Below the pieces are notes generated by a model. It was not told where the DNA came from. It worked only from the letters and a program-made list of their open reading frames with translations, and ran no database searches. A stretch of DNA of 64,000 nucleotides from Phoronis australis (lineage: Eukaryota > Phoronida > Phoronidae), in the NCBI GenBank assembly GCA_002633005.1, contig NMRA01000392.1, forward strand, positions 193,948-257,947, written 5' to 3'. Positions 35,801-43,125 of this stretch are shown here, one piece after another; within the stretch, counting starts at the first letter, position 1; each line of letters opens with the position of its first letter. Both the position numbers and the translations under genes were made by a program.

Positions 35801-38800
35801 CTCTATATACAGTGACTGGAGGCACTTCATCTACTGTCACCCATGCCTCCGAACATACCCCATTGCGTGCAATTCCGGGAACTAGCAGTGATGTCGCCCT
35901 GTGCTGTTGTCTCTAGCCCAGATCCTGTAAGCAGCCCTGCAGCGATGTTGAGTAGTGGGAGTGAATACAGGCCCAGTTTGACACCCAGTGAAGAGGACAG
36001 TTCGTCATCCAATGAACAGATCGGTGAGCCTAAGTTTGATAAGTTTATTGTGGACTTGTATTGGAGCTATTAAGAAGGTGCCAGGTGTGTGGCGAGGGAG
36101 TCACACGGCGGAATGTAAGCAGTTTGGGTGCTCAGATAACCCTTCAGTGGGAGTCTGTCGTGGGACACTCGGGTAAGTGGGACAGTTCTTCCTCTGTACG
36201 TGAAAGGATAATGAGTACACCCCAGTATGCAGCAACAGCGTGGCATGTTGACTGACTCCTAAGCAAAAGCAAATGAGGACCGAACTTATCACAACCGAAG
36301 TAGAACAATGACTGACTCGACTTCTCTCACAGTCAGACTGTATGAAAAGAAATTGGCGCGAAATTCTTGCCTCCCAAAACGTCACTTCCGGAGTAGACGA
36401 CGAGTAATTAATTAAATTACGAAAAGCAGTAAATAAGTGAAAAATATGTCTGGGATAATCAACGAATCTTATTTTCGTTAAAAATGACATGAAAAAAGGT
36501 TGCCTTCATCTTTAAAAGTATATATTGTCTGAAAGCGGAAAGATTTTACTACTTCTTATTATAACTGTGTCTTTATTATTGTGACATGACCACAGTTTTT
36601 AAGTCAAATTTTCATGTGCAAGAAAGGTACATTCATAGCAAAATAATCCCCAGCCAGTTTTATTAAATACCTTTTTTAAATGAAAACAATGTTATGTCTC
36701 AAAAACAGTGTCAGGATTTTGCTTTAAAATGCCTAGTTTTCATGTGCCGAGTGATATGCGAATAAGACTGCTATTTTTTACAAAAATGCCTCATGGGATA
36801 CAACCAACCTAGTAAGTGAATAATCAAAAGTTCGTAACAGCATTTTCAATCATAACAAGTTTTAATAAAATCGGATGGGGGTTATTTTGCTTTGAATGTA
36901 GCTTTCTTGTACATGAAAGTTTGACTTAAATAATGTGGTCACATGACAATAATAAAGACAGACTAGTAAGAAGCATATTTTTAAAATACTCAATCTTTCC
37001 CATTTCAGAGCATAGTTTTTGATATTTGACTTAGAGCTGAGGTCGTTTATGAAGGTCCTAGATAACCTTAAGTACCCTTAATACACATCGCCATTTATAG
37101 AGGATTTACTATTTGACTGCAGGTTCGAATCCGCATTGGGGTTGCTCTCAGTAAATCACGTTTCTTGCCAATAGTTGCCCATTTAAAGAAAAGATAAACC
37201 AGCATCTTCTGTCAAAGTAACATATAATTTTGTTTGAAACCTTATGAACTAGCAGTTTAATGGCTCTTTCAGAAAGAAGGGTGATTTGCGTGATTTATGC
37301 TCTTTTTGACAAGCTGTCATAACTAGTTGGAAGGAAATCTCCAAGTCAACATGTGAATCCAAATTCAAACATTGCACACAATATTGATTTGAGATGACAA
37401 AAAATGGAAAGTTAGTCATAAGCACAATCCACATTGCATGAAGCAGGCCAAATAGGGACTCAGCTACATTCGTTGATTTTCACCGCACTTGTGGACTTAT
37501 GCAAACACTGATTGAAGTTTTTATTAAATGCTATTTTATCTCCATTATTAAATCAATCTTTAGCTTTGATACACACCAAGAGTAAATTCTATGCTGAATT
37601 CTCAAAAATAAATGCATTGTTCTTATTTATTTTCATTGACGTATGTTTTTTTTCAGATAAATTACTAAAAAATAACATAATCAGGACAGACTGTACATTA
37701 CATTATACTTCTCCTGAATAACTGTCTAATCCTAGTTTGGACTAGAGAACTAAAGCATTTAAACTAAAGTACAAGCCTGAACACAAAATCTTGAGTTTTC
37801 GTCCAAAATCCCAAATTTTCACCCCAAATCTCAAGTTTTCACTCAACAACTAGAGTTTGTAGCTTGAACCTGGCAGTCATCATGTCTGAGCTTGAGACTC
37901 GAAACTTATGTGCAAAAGTCAATAGGTACACGACCACAGAAATACAGACACTTATCTCAAGTTTGCACAAAAGTAGAATGGAAAATGCTAAAATATATTT
38001 CGAGCTCAATTATGAATACAAAGATTAGACTGAGAAGGCCCTGGAGAGGTGGCCCAGCAAAGCCTACAAAAACAACTCACTTTGTCAGTTTCAATTTCAC
38101 CAACTACTTCATCCTCCTCTACCAAGTCCCCAACGGCTGCAAGCAAATCGAACATGTTTAGGTCATTAACACATCACTTTCTTCTACTACAGACCATAGA
38201 CCACAGATACAACTCCAACATTTTCCTTCGAAATTCCCAAAGGAGGTGCCACATTTTCTAATGTGCTACTCAGCAGACAATATACCTGCAGAAAACGGGC
38301 CTTCACACCAGGCACCGCTAGTGAATAGTGACATTGACACCAATAGTGAATTAAACAACACTGTTGGTCACGGTTCTTGCACAAGCTCACTGATCATGAA
38401 TACTTATAGTATACAGAGTTGGAAGTTCACAGCCTATGTTTCTACTGACAGTGTAAACATATTACTGCAAGGCATCACACTACTTCACCAGAAGCAAACT
38501 AACAAACCATTTTGACACAAACACAAATCTCATAATCTGTTCATATAATATAGCAGACTGGACTCCTGGACAGAAGGCAGACCAACTACTTATAAGCGAT
38601 ATTCACAAATACATCTCATCAGCCATCTTAGAGTGACTAACATTAATTCTTGCAAAAAAAAACTGGTCGCATCTTGTTCTTTCTCCATATGAGAAGTGAT
38701 TTCTGGGCTCACAAGGAACTGACAATTTATTATTTGAGACCATGCTTGGCGCATAACTTCACTCACCATGCAATGTCATCAATGAGCCTAATCTTAAGCC

Positions 38801-41800
38801 ATAACAAGCAGTCAGTTCTTTCAAAGCAATACAGTCACATCTAATTTGACCAAAGAACAATACGTGGTCCAAATCAAAAGTTGCTTTTTGCAACGAAAGG
38901 TAGGTCTACATCCATCTTAAGGAAATAGGTTCAACAAGGTCAGAACAATGACCATGTTAGTGATAAAACTGCAAGGTGATGTCAATGAAAACCCTCTATT
39001 CACGACTTCTTAATACTTTTAGACAAAAGTTGAATGCACCTGTTACTTCGCATACGCATAAGAGAGAATGCCCTAATTTAAGACAGAAATGCCAGAAACA
39101 GGGACAAGTGAAGAGCTTGCACCAACAAAGCAAACTGCCACTCACCTTTCTCCCACCTGACATCCCCCTCTGTGACTGACTCTGCAAATGGTGGAGCATT
39201 TACCGTAACCACATCATCTGAAGGAGCAAACATTCCAGATTAAACACATCAGGTCAATGAAGATCACACCCTCAACACTGACCATGCTGTAGACAGGAAC
39301 AGCGGCCAGGGGGAGACTGGTTTTGATTTGGCATTTATCAGAAGAAATAATTTAAGATCTCAAAAAAAGCAAACAAACACACCTAGATTTCTATGAGTGT
39401 ACCATATTTGAGGCAGGGCTTCGAGGTTGTAGTACTGGCTGAAAGTTAAACCATCTTGTTTCTATGATAAAATTGTACTGTATCCAAGGCATGGCTCAGA
39501 GGTTGTAGTACCGACTGAATGTTAACCAACATGTTAAACCATCCCGTTTCTATGACTGTACTGTGTCCAATGCAGGGCTCAAAAGTTGTAGTACTGGATG
39601 AAAGTTAAACCATGTTCGTTTCTATGATTGTAATGTGTCTGGGGTAGGGCTCAGAGGTTGTAGAAATAGCTGGATGTCAAACCACCTTGCTTCAACTTAG
39701 TTGTAAACACAAGCAATCTACAGGAAGTTTTCTACCAATTACACAATAAAGCAAAGATTTGGAACAGTCAGTTTCTGCAAGAACTACAGTCATGCAAAGT
39801 TTTACTGTTGGTTGTTCCAAATTCAGAACGTCGAATTCCGACAGCCATTGCCAGGGTACTGACTATAAGAATGCTATGCAAGACATGAAACTGAGAGAAA
39901 ACATAGACTCAACTGTTGTGACCACCTATGATACAGCGACTTGCTTTACCAACACACTTCACTTGGACTGTCTACTTCGTGGGAAGACAAGATATAGCTA
40001 CTGAAAAGTTTACCTCTGTGTCACATTTTTTGGACATAGTCGACATTGACATCATTAGCATGAAAGTGACAGTCTTTGTAGACTAAAACGTTTCCGCATA
40101 GGGTTAGTTCGGGCATAATCGGACAGCGGTAAAATTCGAATGAGTCTAAACAAAATATAATAACAACCAAGCTGCCTTACTACTACATGGAAAGATTATT
40201 CATTTCCTTGAACAATAGTAGGAATTTATGTACCATCTGACTTGAATTACAATAAACTTTCAACACATGACGCATGTTCAGAACCATACATTCATCTATC
40301 GTCTGCTTTGCGTGGTGATTATAAAAGTCTGCGGTAGGTACACTCTGTTTTCCAAGTTATATTTAGGTCACTTGGTCGCTTGTCATGTAAATGACCTTGA
40401 ATTTACTTCACAGGTGAGAAACAACATGACCGCCAGTCTTCTAAATCGGTCTGACTCACCCAAAACAGGACCTCCGGGGATCAAATGGGACCGTCGCACC
40501 AGAAAATGAGACTGACGCACCTAAAAACATGACCGCCCCATCACAAAACAGGACCGCCGGGGACTGAACATGACCGCCGGACAATATGCGGTTTCAATCC
40601 CCAGCGGTCATGTTCAGTGCCCGGCGGTCCCATTTTCTGGTGCGACGGTCCCATTTGATCCCCGGAGGTCCTGTTTTGGGTGAGGCGGTCCTATTTAAGA
40701 GGACCGGCGGTCATGTTGTTTCTCACCCGTGTACTTGATGCTTAATACATCACTATGCTTTTTATGAGGTGAGTGCAATAGAAAACGTACAAAAAGCATG
40801 ATTTGATCGAAAAACGGGTGTCCAAATTTCCCCTCCAACTTTTTGTATGCTGCTGAGAAGTTCAGACACGATGCTTTTAGGCTACTAGACGCTTTTCTTT
40901 ATGCTTCTCTGAGAGATATTCGTACTCACGTGATGACTTTCTGTGTTAAGATGTTAACTTTTAACTTAATTTTTAAACAACAATGGCACTGTTTACCATG
41001 CAGGCTGCACACAAACTGGTAATGGTGGAAATACTTTCATATCATATATGTGGCCAGAAAATGATGACATCTCAGATTTTATTATTCATTCCATGATGAC
41101 ACTGCTAAATAATGCCTAAATTCATTTTTTTAAATCATAAGTACTATTACATATTTTGTCTGAGTTTTAACTAATCAGAATTTCCTAGTCCGAATTTCCC
41201 CGACGCTCTGTCCGACTTTCCCCACCTGTGTTCAAATTTCCGATTTTGACCATTATTATTTTCATAATTCGAAGGCATTAAAGCTGACCTAGTAACGATG
41301 AGTATCATTGGTTGATTTCTCAAAAGGTTTGCGAATTTCCCATGACTTGTCAAATGTTATTAGCTGACAAATTAACTTTCAGTAGCAGGTAAGCAAGTCG
41401 AGCTAGGTAGTTTCGTCCAAACTTACCCAAACTTCCCAAACTGTTTCAAACACGTGTTAATTAGACACAAAGTAAATATTTATTTTATGTGTTTATTTGA
41501 TATATTTCACTACTGGCGAACCTCAGCGTGTATATATAATGTTTACTATATCGAATTAACACGTAATGGTAAATTGCTGATTATATATACATATAATTGT
41601 CTAAATCTCGTGTGAAAAAGGTGAAATGCCGCTGATGGGATGTATGGCATAACAGTTGGCTGACGTAAACAGTAATTACACAGATATCGGAACCTCAGTA
41701 GCTCAGTGGTGAGAACACGTGACCGGCAATTTAGAGACCTGTGGTTTGATTCCCAGTTGGGGCTCCTGATTTTTCTGTGTTTATCTGATATATTTCAAAC

Positions 41801-42263
41801 ACATCTGTAGACTTCCATCTTAATTAAAGTCATAGAATAAACAAATGGTTTATGTTTTCTCACTGAATCTTTTAGTTCCGCTTTTTACTTTACTTGTGCT
41901 ACTAGATGCAGCAGTACCAGCGGACCACCAGTGAACACGTGTTTGGTTCGAAGTCCAGAAATTTTTGGGAAAATTTGGGCTTCCAGTTATAGTATCCACT
42001 ATATCACTACTTTACATGAAAAAAGCCAAGAGCAGCTTACTATAATCATGGGACATTCTTCAACCATCTCAGTGAGAAGTATGAAACACAAAACAATGAT
42101 GATTCTTACTTTTAACAGCAAAGCAAAATATCACATGCTCATTAGGACAGAACAGTATGAAATGAGGTACGAAATTTCAATGCATTCCTTACACTTACAG
42201 TACACAACTGAAGCATGGAAGTTCTGGTGTCCATTTGTGATCAGCTTCGGCTTCCGGATGCTT
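14914..42263 (-). CDS. DLST: DLST: dihydrolipoyllysine-residue succinyltransferase (2-oxoglutarate dehydrogenase E2), first exon missing
   Basis: Ten exons on the - strand join in phase: 42263-42199, 39217-39146, 38136-38081, 34782-34674, 34423-34158, 33322-33225, 19877-19679, 18812-18729, 18016-17846 and 15048-14914. They give about 417 codons. The enzyme forms the core of the mitochondrial 2-oxoglutarate dehydrogenase complex and transfers the succinyl group from lipoamide to CoA. In order: end of the transit peptide, lipoyl domain ([14 protein letters not shown]; lipoyl Lys in ETDK), Pro/Ala-rich linker, then the catalytic domain with DHRLIDG. There is no separate E3-binding domain, as in other animal DLST proteins. 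Human DLST has 453 residues, so about 40-45 N-terminal residues, including the start codon, are unaccounted for. The gene is intact as far as seen. The unusual C-terminus reads RTLLLGL. Confidence 0.95.
15049..17845 (-). other. DLST intron with AT-rich repeat remnants
   Basis: No exon was recognised. About 15620-15880 is an AT-rich stretch rich in TTTATT/AATAAA, probably a retroelement 3' remnant. The remainder shows no clear coding or repeat signal. Confidence 0.5.
17846..18016 (-). CDS. DLST: DLST exon ([11 protein letters not shown])
   Basis: The acceptor ATTGACAG precedes 18016 and the donor GTAAGT follows 17846. The 57 codons include [20 protein letters not shown] and [18 protein letters not shown], core motifs of the E2 catalytic domain. 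Both ends are in phase 0. Confidence 0.95.
18729..18812 (-). CDS. DLST: DLST exon (GLVVPVIRN)
   Basis: The acceptor AATCGCAG precedes 18812 and the donor GTTTGT follows 18729. The 28 codons read [20 protein letters not shown] and end in DLGEK. Both ends are in phase 0. Confidence 0.95.
19679..19877 (-). CDS. DLST: DLST exon (GFMSAFVKA, CoA-binding region)
   Basis: The acceptor GATTGGCAG precedes 19877 and the donor GTATGC follows 19679. One leading base completes Ser with the exon 13.3 kb upstream. The product includes [20 protein letters not shown] and QPVVNAVID. Its intact phase across the long intron supports a working gene. Confidence 0.95.
19878..20740 (-). other. Part of the long DLST intron, no feature seen
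   Basis: The stretch between the exon at 19679-19877 and the LINE tail is AT-rich. I saw no exon or clear repeat in it. Confidence 0.4.
20790..22740 (-). mobile_element. 5'-truncated L1-like LINE in the long DLST intron
   Basis: Read on the - strand it begins in the C-terminal endonuclease domain near 22740 ([18 protein letters not shown], then RSDHS). It runs through the ORF2 linker and reverse transcriptase and loses homology near 20905. An A-rich AATAAATACAT...AAAATAAAA tail follows at about 20850-20790. It breaks off shortly after the RT, so the usual ORF2 C-terminus is absent. A TAA near 22565 and a one-base deficit in an A9 run near 22320 break ORF2, but the RT frame after that is long and open. 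Confidence 0.9.
20837..22276 (-). CDS. LINE ORF2 reverse transcriptase, 479 codons open
   Basis: The open frame encodes a LINE-type reverse transcriptase. Landmarks in order are [54 protein letters not shown] (first catalytic Asp), [13 protein letters not shown] and the catalytic [18 protein letters not shown] marks the end of the RT domain. The last 20 or so residues are read-through into unrelated sequence. The Met start is not the true start, because homology extends upstream in another frame. The L1/Tx1 group is the best fit by eye. Confidence 0.9.
   Translation of the reverse strand: MLERSLSLDRELLEQNINNLLAELRQNKLRGLMTRSRARWIEEGEKPSKYFLHLENRHYTSKFMPFLWKYDNTKTNSEEEVIQETKTFYENLYKYSQTNNTSLKTLLDNVCVSRLNETEKEKLEGLLTYEEVTQCLKKMKNNKSPGSDDFSVEFFNFFGADIGHFVVRSLNTGFAVGQLSSTQKEGVITCIPKGADKSKHYLKNWRPISLLNVTYKLASSAVAERLKSVLGKVISKDQTGFVSGRNMNENIRVLYDLMFYAQAANKPGLLLLIDFEKAFDSLSWNFIQKTLSFLNFGWSIRRWVKVFYSNIKSCVVVNGHPSSWFNISRGCRQGDPLSPYIFILCAEILAYLIKNNKNIAGVVAGNKEYLISQYADDTSVTLDGSNLSLTTTLDVLHLFASVSGLQVNVDKTKAIWFGSKTGSDDVIPTKEILSWTKKSFRFLGVDFDTQLDSMTHKNLRCACVNEWCPYLFVCFCNCL
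23040..23540 (+). pseudogene. LINE ORF1 remnant (coiled coil and RRM-like)
   Basis: Translations with stops show a coiled-coil segment ([16 protein letters not shown], then NDLEQYS) followed by [17 protein letters not shown] and KKNLK. These are typical of L1-type ORF1 RNA-binding proteins. The frame is broken after EQYS and again later. Confidence 0.65.
23803..23868 (+). repeat. (TG)n microsatellite
   Basis: An almost pure TG run of about 60 bp ends in GCGCGCG. It makes a spurious His/Thr reading frame on the - strand. Confidence 0.95.
23990..24400 (+). pseudogene. LINE endonuclease N-terminal remnant
   Basis: Fragments read LNVQGINS and then, in another frame, [11 protein letters not shown]. 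The LQETH-type motif is the apurinic-endonuclease signature at the start of LINE ORF2. Several stops and shifts follow. Confidence 0.55.
24600..25450 (+). pseudogene. Second LINE ORF1 remnant
   Basis: A coiled-coil-like stretch ([20 protein letters not shown]) is followed in other frames by [24 protein letters not shown] and [20 protein letters not shown]. These are ORF1-like RRM and C-terminal blocks. Being a second ORF1, it shows that at least two LINE copies lie here in the + orientation. Confidence 0.55.
25730..26400 (+). pseudogene. LINE endonuclease remnant
   Basis: [18 protein letters not shown] near 25740 and [19 protein letters not shown] near 26000 match the LINE endonuclease. So does the frame at 26220-26396 with [20 protein letters not shown] and a shifted RSDHSG. 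The frame is broken several times. Confidence 0.75.
26400..27080 (+). pseudogene. LINE ORF2 linker and start of RT
   Basis: Near 26750-26880, [20 protein letters not shown] and [11 protein letters not shown] parallel the linker of the - strand LINE ([20 protein letters not shown]). [17 protein letters not shown] at 27030-27075 is the segment just before the RT. Homology stops at 27080, where a different repeat begins. Confidence 0.75.
27085..28470 (-). repeat. Dispersed repeat with internal GGTGGC subrepeats, copy A
   Basis: Blocks such as AAAATGGCCACTAGGTGGCGC, GATCGAGGGGTGGACGCC and GTTGAGGACCTTTGAA recur at intervals of several hundred bp inside this copy. The family also occurs at 46135-48345 and in opposite orientation at 61930-62800. 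No conserved reading frame is seen. Confidence 0.8.
28660..29320 (+). repeat. Dispersed repeat related to 55780-57410, copy 1
   Basis: TTTCGTCCCGTGTATTTTAAACGGG, GGCGCTTACTTTCTTCAGTGA and AATTTGTAAGATTTGTGTCC recur in the same order at 55780-56080 and 57090-57200. The THAP transposon interrupts this copy; sequence matching 57360-57385 resumes at about 31050. Confidence 0.75.
29590..30285 (+). CDS. THAP zinc-finger protein of the TTAA transposon
   Basis: The 231-codon frame starts [13 protein letters not shown] at the first ATG after the inverted repeat. The THAP C2CH ligands are visible in CCCVPGC and YRVCGKHF, with FP (HRFPMDD), W (RRTWLV) and a DAIPSVL box in place of AVPTIF. A Ser/Pro/Thr-rich linker follows, then CQVCGEGV. 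The frame stops at TAG (30283-30285). In the related copy at 36120 the same codon is TTG, and homology continues in frame past the stop ([17 protein letters not shown]). The natural protein was therefore longer. The likely role is binding the transposon ends. Confidence 0.85.
   Translation: MPHCCCVPGCTNYRLTRALGVPLHRFPMDDTLRRTWLVRVKNAALPVHATYKAVENYRVCGKHFLPSDYKRDLYAELMKVPGKQRLKKDAIPSVLIPGSAPSPPPRSAFLKREASRAVASTVTGASGGTSSTVTRASERTPERAIPGTSSDSPCAVFSSPEPLSSPPAAILSSGSDYRLSSTPSEEDSSSSSEQIGEPNFDKFIVDLSNVLELFGRCQVCGEGVTRHDVSN
30383..30688 (-). CDS. Possible second transposon frame, acidic, opposite strand
   Basis: From the second ATG ([18 protein letters not shown]) about 100 codons are open, with an acidic Ser/Asp-rich start beginning just inside the right inverted repeat. 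The part near 30383-30440 overlaps + strand sequence that may also be THAP-protein coding. It may be the remnant of a second, convergent gene, or chance. No domain was recognised. Confidence 0.35.
   Translation of the reverse strand: MAGVGDPYHSDSSVSDGDFVHSSGDEEFFHGHSVGVYMFMSPSILRQSTHRHQQLLRETRRLLRTDVVTHLGANALCALLCQPQRNACAVQSSTRPSHYWT
31330..32460 (+). pseudogene. LINE ORF2 C-terminal remnant
   Basis: In broken frames one reads [18 protein letters not shown] and VKRDALKL, then GGVNMLN-type sequence ([20 protein letters not shown]). Later comes a zinc-knuckle-like [19 protein letters not shown] at 32265-32330. These are hallmarks of the L1 ORF2 end. It is probably the far end of one of the + strand LINEs above; the RT core between 27080 and 31330 is missing. 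Confidence 0.8.
32461..33224 (-). other. End of the long DLST intron, no feature seen
   Basis: No exon or clear repeat was recognised between the LINE C-terminal remnant and the DLST exon at 33225. Confidence 0.4.
33225..33322 (-). CDS. DLST: DLST exon (start of catalytic domain)
   Basis: The acceptor TTGGTCAG precedes 33322 and the donor GTAGGT follows 33225. It encodes [20 protein letters not shown], then TTFNEIDM and two bases of Ser. The MNRMRQRIA motif opens the acyltransferase domain. Confidence 0.95.
33621..33780 (+). repeat. Exact 20-bp x 8 tandem array in a DLST intron
   Basis: TAACCCTGTATACCTCTACA is repeated eight times without a single difference. The partial preceding AACA and following AAAGC bases are not part of the array. 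Such uniformity implies very recent expansion or assembly replication. Confidence 0.97.
34158..34423 (-). CDS. DLST: DLST exon (Pro/Ala linker)
   Basis: The acceptor ACATTTAAG precedes 34423 and the donor GTTAGT follows 34158. It encodes an Ala/Pro-rich flexible linker ([18 protein letters not shown], then [12 protein letters not shown]) joining the lipoyl and catalytic domains. No E3-binding domain is encoded, as expected for animal DLST. Two leading bases complete Gly; it ends in phase 0. Confidence 0.92.
34674..34782 (-). CDS. DLST: DLST exon (second half of lipoyl domain)
   Basis: The acceptor CATCATAG precedes 34782 and the donor GTAAGT follows 34674. It encodes [20 protein letters not shown] through LFKLDTS, immediately after the lipoyl-lysine codon. 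It starts in phase 0 and ends with one base of Gly. Confidence 0.95.
35190..36511 (+). mobile_element. TTAA-flanked THAP transposon, deleted copy in a DLST intron
   Basis: TTAA at 35186-35189 and 36512-36515 flank ends ACGCGAAGGCAACC and GGTTGCCTTCATCT, matching the element at 29325-31038. The left 850 bp is collinear with that copy. The region of the opposite-strand acidic frame is missing, making this copy about 390 bp shorter. It sits in the DLST intron between 34782 and 38081. Confidence 0.9.
35456..36240 (+). pseudogene. Broken THAP protein
   Basis: The start [19 protein letters not shown] aligns with the THAP start at 29590. Small indels break the frame before the second zinc-ligand pair, where the expected VCGKHF is absent. 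A later stretch ([20 protein letters not shown]) is open where the other copy has a stop. Confidence 0.8.
36516..38080 (-). other. Remainder of a DLST intron
   Basis: No exon was recognised. A GGTTCGAATCC box near 37124 resembles a tRNA B box, with no convincing A box. Short repeats of CTCAAGTTTTCAC type lie near 37785-37860. Confidence 0.45.
38081..38136 (-). CDS. DLST: DLST exon ending at the lipoyl-lysine codon
   Basis: The acceptor TTGCTTGCAG precedes 38136 and the donor GTGAGT follows 38081. It encodes [18 protein letters not shown]. The final AAA codon is the lysine that carries lipoate in this family. Confidence 0.95.
39146..39217 (-). CDS. DLST: DLST exon (start of lipoyl domain)
   Basis: The acceptor CTCCTTCAG precedes 39217 and the donor GTGAGT follows 39146. 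It encodes [20 protein letters not shown] then RWEK, the diagnostic opening of 2-oxoglutarate dehydrogenase E2. Confidence 0.95.
39405..39690 (+). repeat. Imperfect 75-90-bp tandem array x 4
   Basis: Four units share AGGGCTCAGAGGTTGTAGTAC, TGAAAGTTAAACCAT and GTTTCTATGA. They are diverged, so this is an old intronic array in DLST. Confidence 0.75.
40405..40738. repeat. 330-bp foldback element made of GGACCG boxes
   Basis: The left end GGTGAGAAACAACATGACCGCC reappears inverted at 40711-40732. About 95 bp of the outer arms matches almost base for base, including ACAGGACCTCCGGGGATC and AAATGGGACCG. Inside, AACATGACCGCC, ACAGGACCGCC and AATGGGACCG boxes follow one another every 25-35 bp and invert about the centre near 40575-40590. 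No reading frame or transposase is present. It lies in a DLST intron. Confidence 0.92.
41696..41770 (+). repeat. tRNA-like sequence, probably a SINE head
   Basis: TAGCTCAGTGGTGAGA resembles an A box and GGTTTGATTCCC a B box, with 3' end GGGGCTCC partly pairing with 5' GGAACCTC. The anticodon arm does not fold cleanly, so a SINE or tRNA pseudogene is more likely than a working tRNA. Confidence 0.55.
42199..42263 (-). CDS. DLST: DLST exon (end of transit peptide)
   Basis: The acceptor ACTTTTCCAG precedes 42263 and the donor GTAAGT follows 42199. The 65 nt encode [20 protein letters not shown] and Tyr plus one base. Phase fits the exon at 39217, and the spacing matches human RFFRTTAVCKDD ([11 protein letters not shown] here). 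Conservation is weak because it is transit peptide, so support comes from splice sites, phase and length. Confidence 0.75.
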
Positions 42264-42434
42264 CTGGAAAAGTAATGTTGAAAAGGCCTTGATACATAAA
42301 TTAAGAGTTCCAATATCATTCAGACAACCACCAAACAATGGAATTCCTCAAAACTATGGTTACTGAGAACCACACTGCACATCGGGAACACTGAATCACT
42401 TTCGCAAACACTGATACTTCTGTCTTCTGAGAGG

Positions 42435-43122
42435 CTGAAAGGTGGTACGATAACTTGTGATATGCCGTAAAATTGACTGAAAGGTGGTACGACAACTTGT
42501 GATATGCCGTAATATTGACTGAAAGGTGGTACGATAACTTGTGATATGCCATAATATTGACTGAGAGGTGGTACGATAACTTGTGATATGCCGTAATATT
42601 GACTGAAAGGTGGTATGATAACTTGTGATATGCCGTAGTATTTCACTGAAAGGTGGTACGATAACTTGTGATATGCCGTAAGATTGACTGAAAGGTGGTA
42701 TGATAACTTGTGATGTGCCGTAATTATATTGACTGAAAGGTGATACGATAACTTGTGGTATGCCGTAATATTGAATTAAAGGGGGTAAGATAACTTGTGA
42801 TATGCCGTAATATTGACTGAAAGGTGGTACGATAAATTGTGATATGCCGTAATATTGACTGAAAGGTGGTAACATAACTTGTGGTATGTCGTAATATTGA
42901 CTGAAAAGTGGTATGATAACTTGTGATATGCCGTAATATTTCACTGAAAAGTGAAAGGTGGTACGATCACTTGTGATATGCCGTAATATTGATTGAAAGG
43001 TGATACGATAATTTGAGACATGCCGTAATATTGACTGAAAGGTGGTACGATCACTTGTGGTATGCCGTAATATTGACTGAAAGGTGGTAAGATAACTTGC
43101 GATGTGCCGTGATATTGACTGA
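42435..43122 (-). repeat. 42-bp tandem array, about 16 units
   Basis: The unit CTGAAAGGTGGTACGATAACTTGTGATATGCCGTAATATTGA repeats about 16 times, with a few 1-8-bp insertions and many substitutions. Because 42 is divisible by three, the - strand stays open in blocks, reading YYGISQVIVPPFSQ per unit. No gene context supports translation. It lies just upstream of the second DLST exon, probably in intron 1. Confidence 0.95.
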
Positions 43123-43125
43123 AAT

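Noticed and set aside
41696-41770. Functional tRNA gene
   Set aside because: A and B boxes are recognisable but the anticodon arm and acceptor stem do not pair well. A SINE or pseudogene is more likely.
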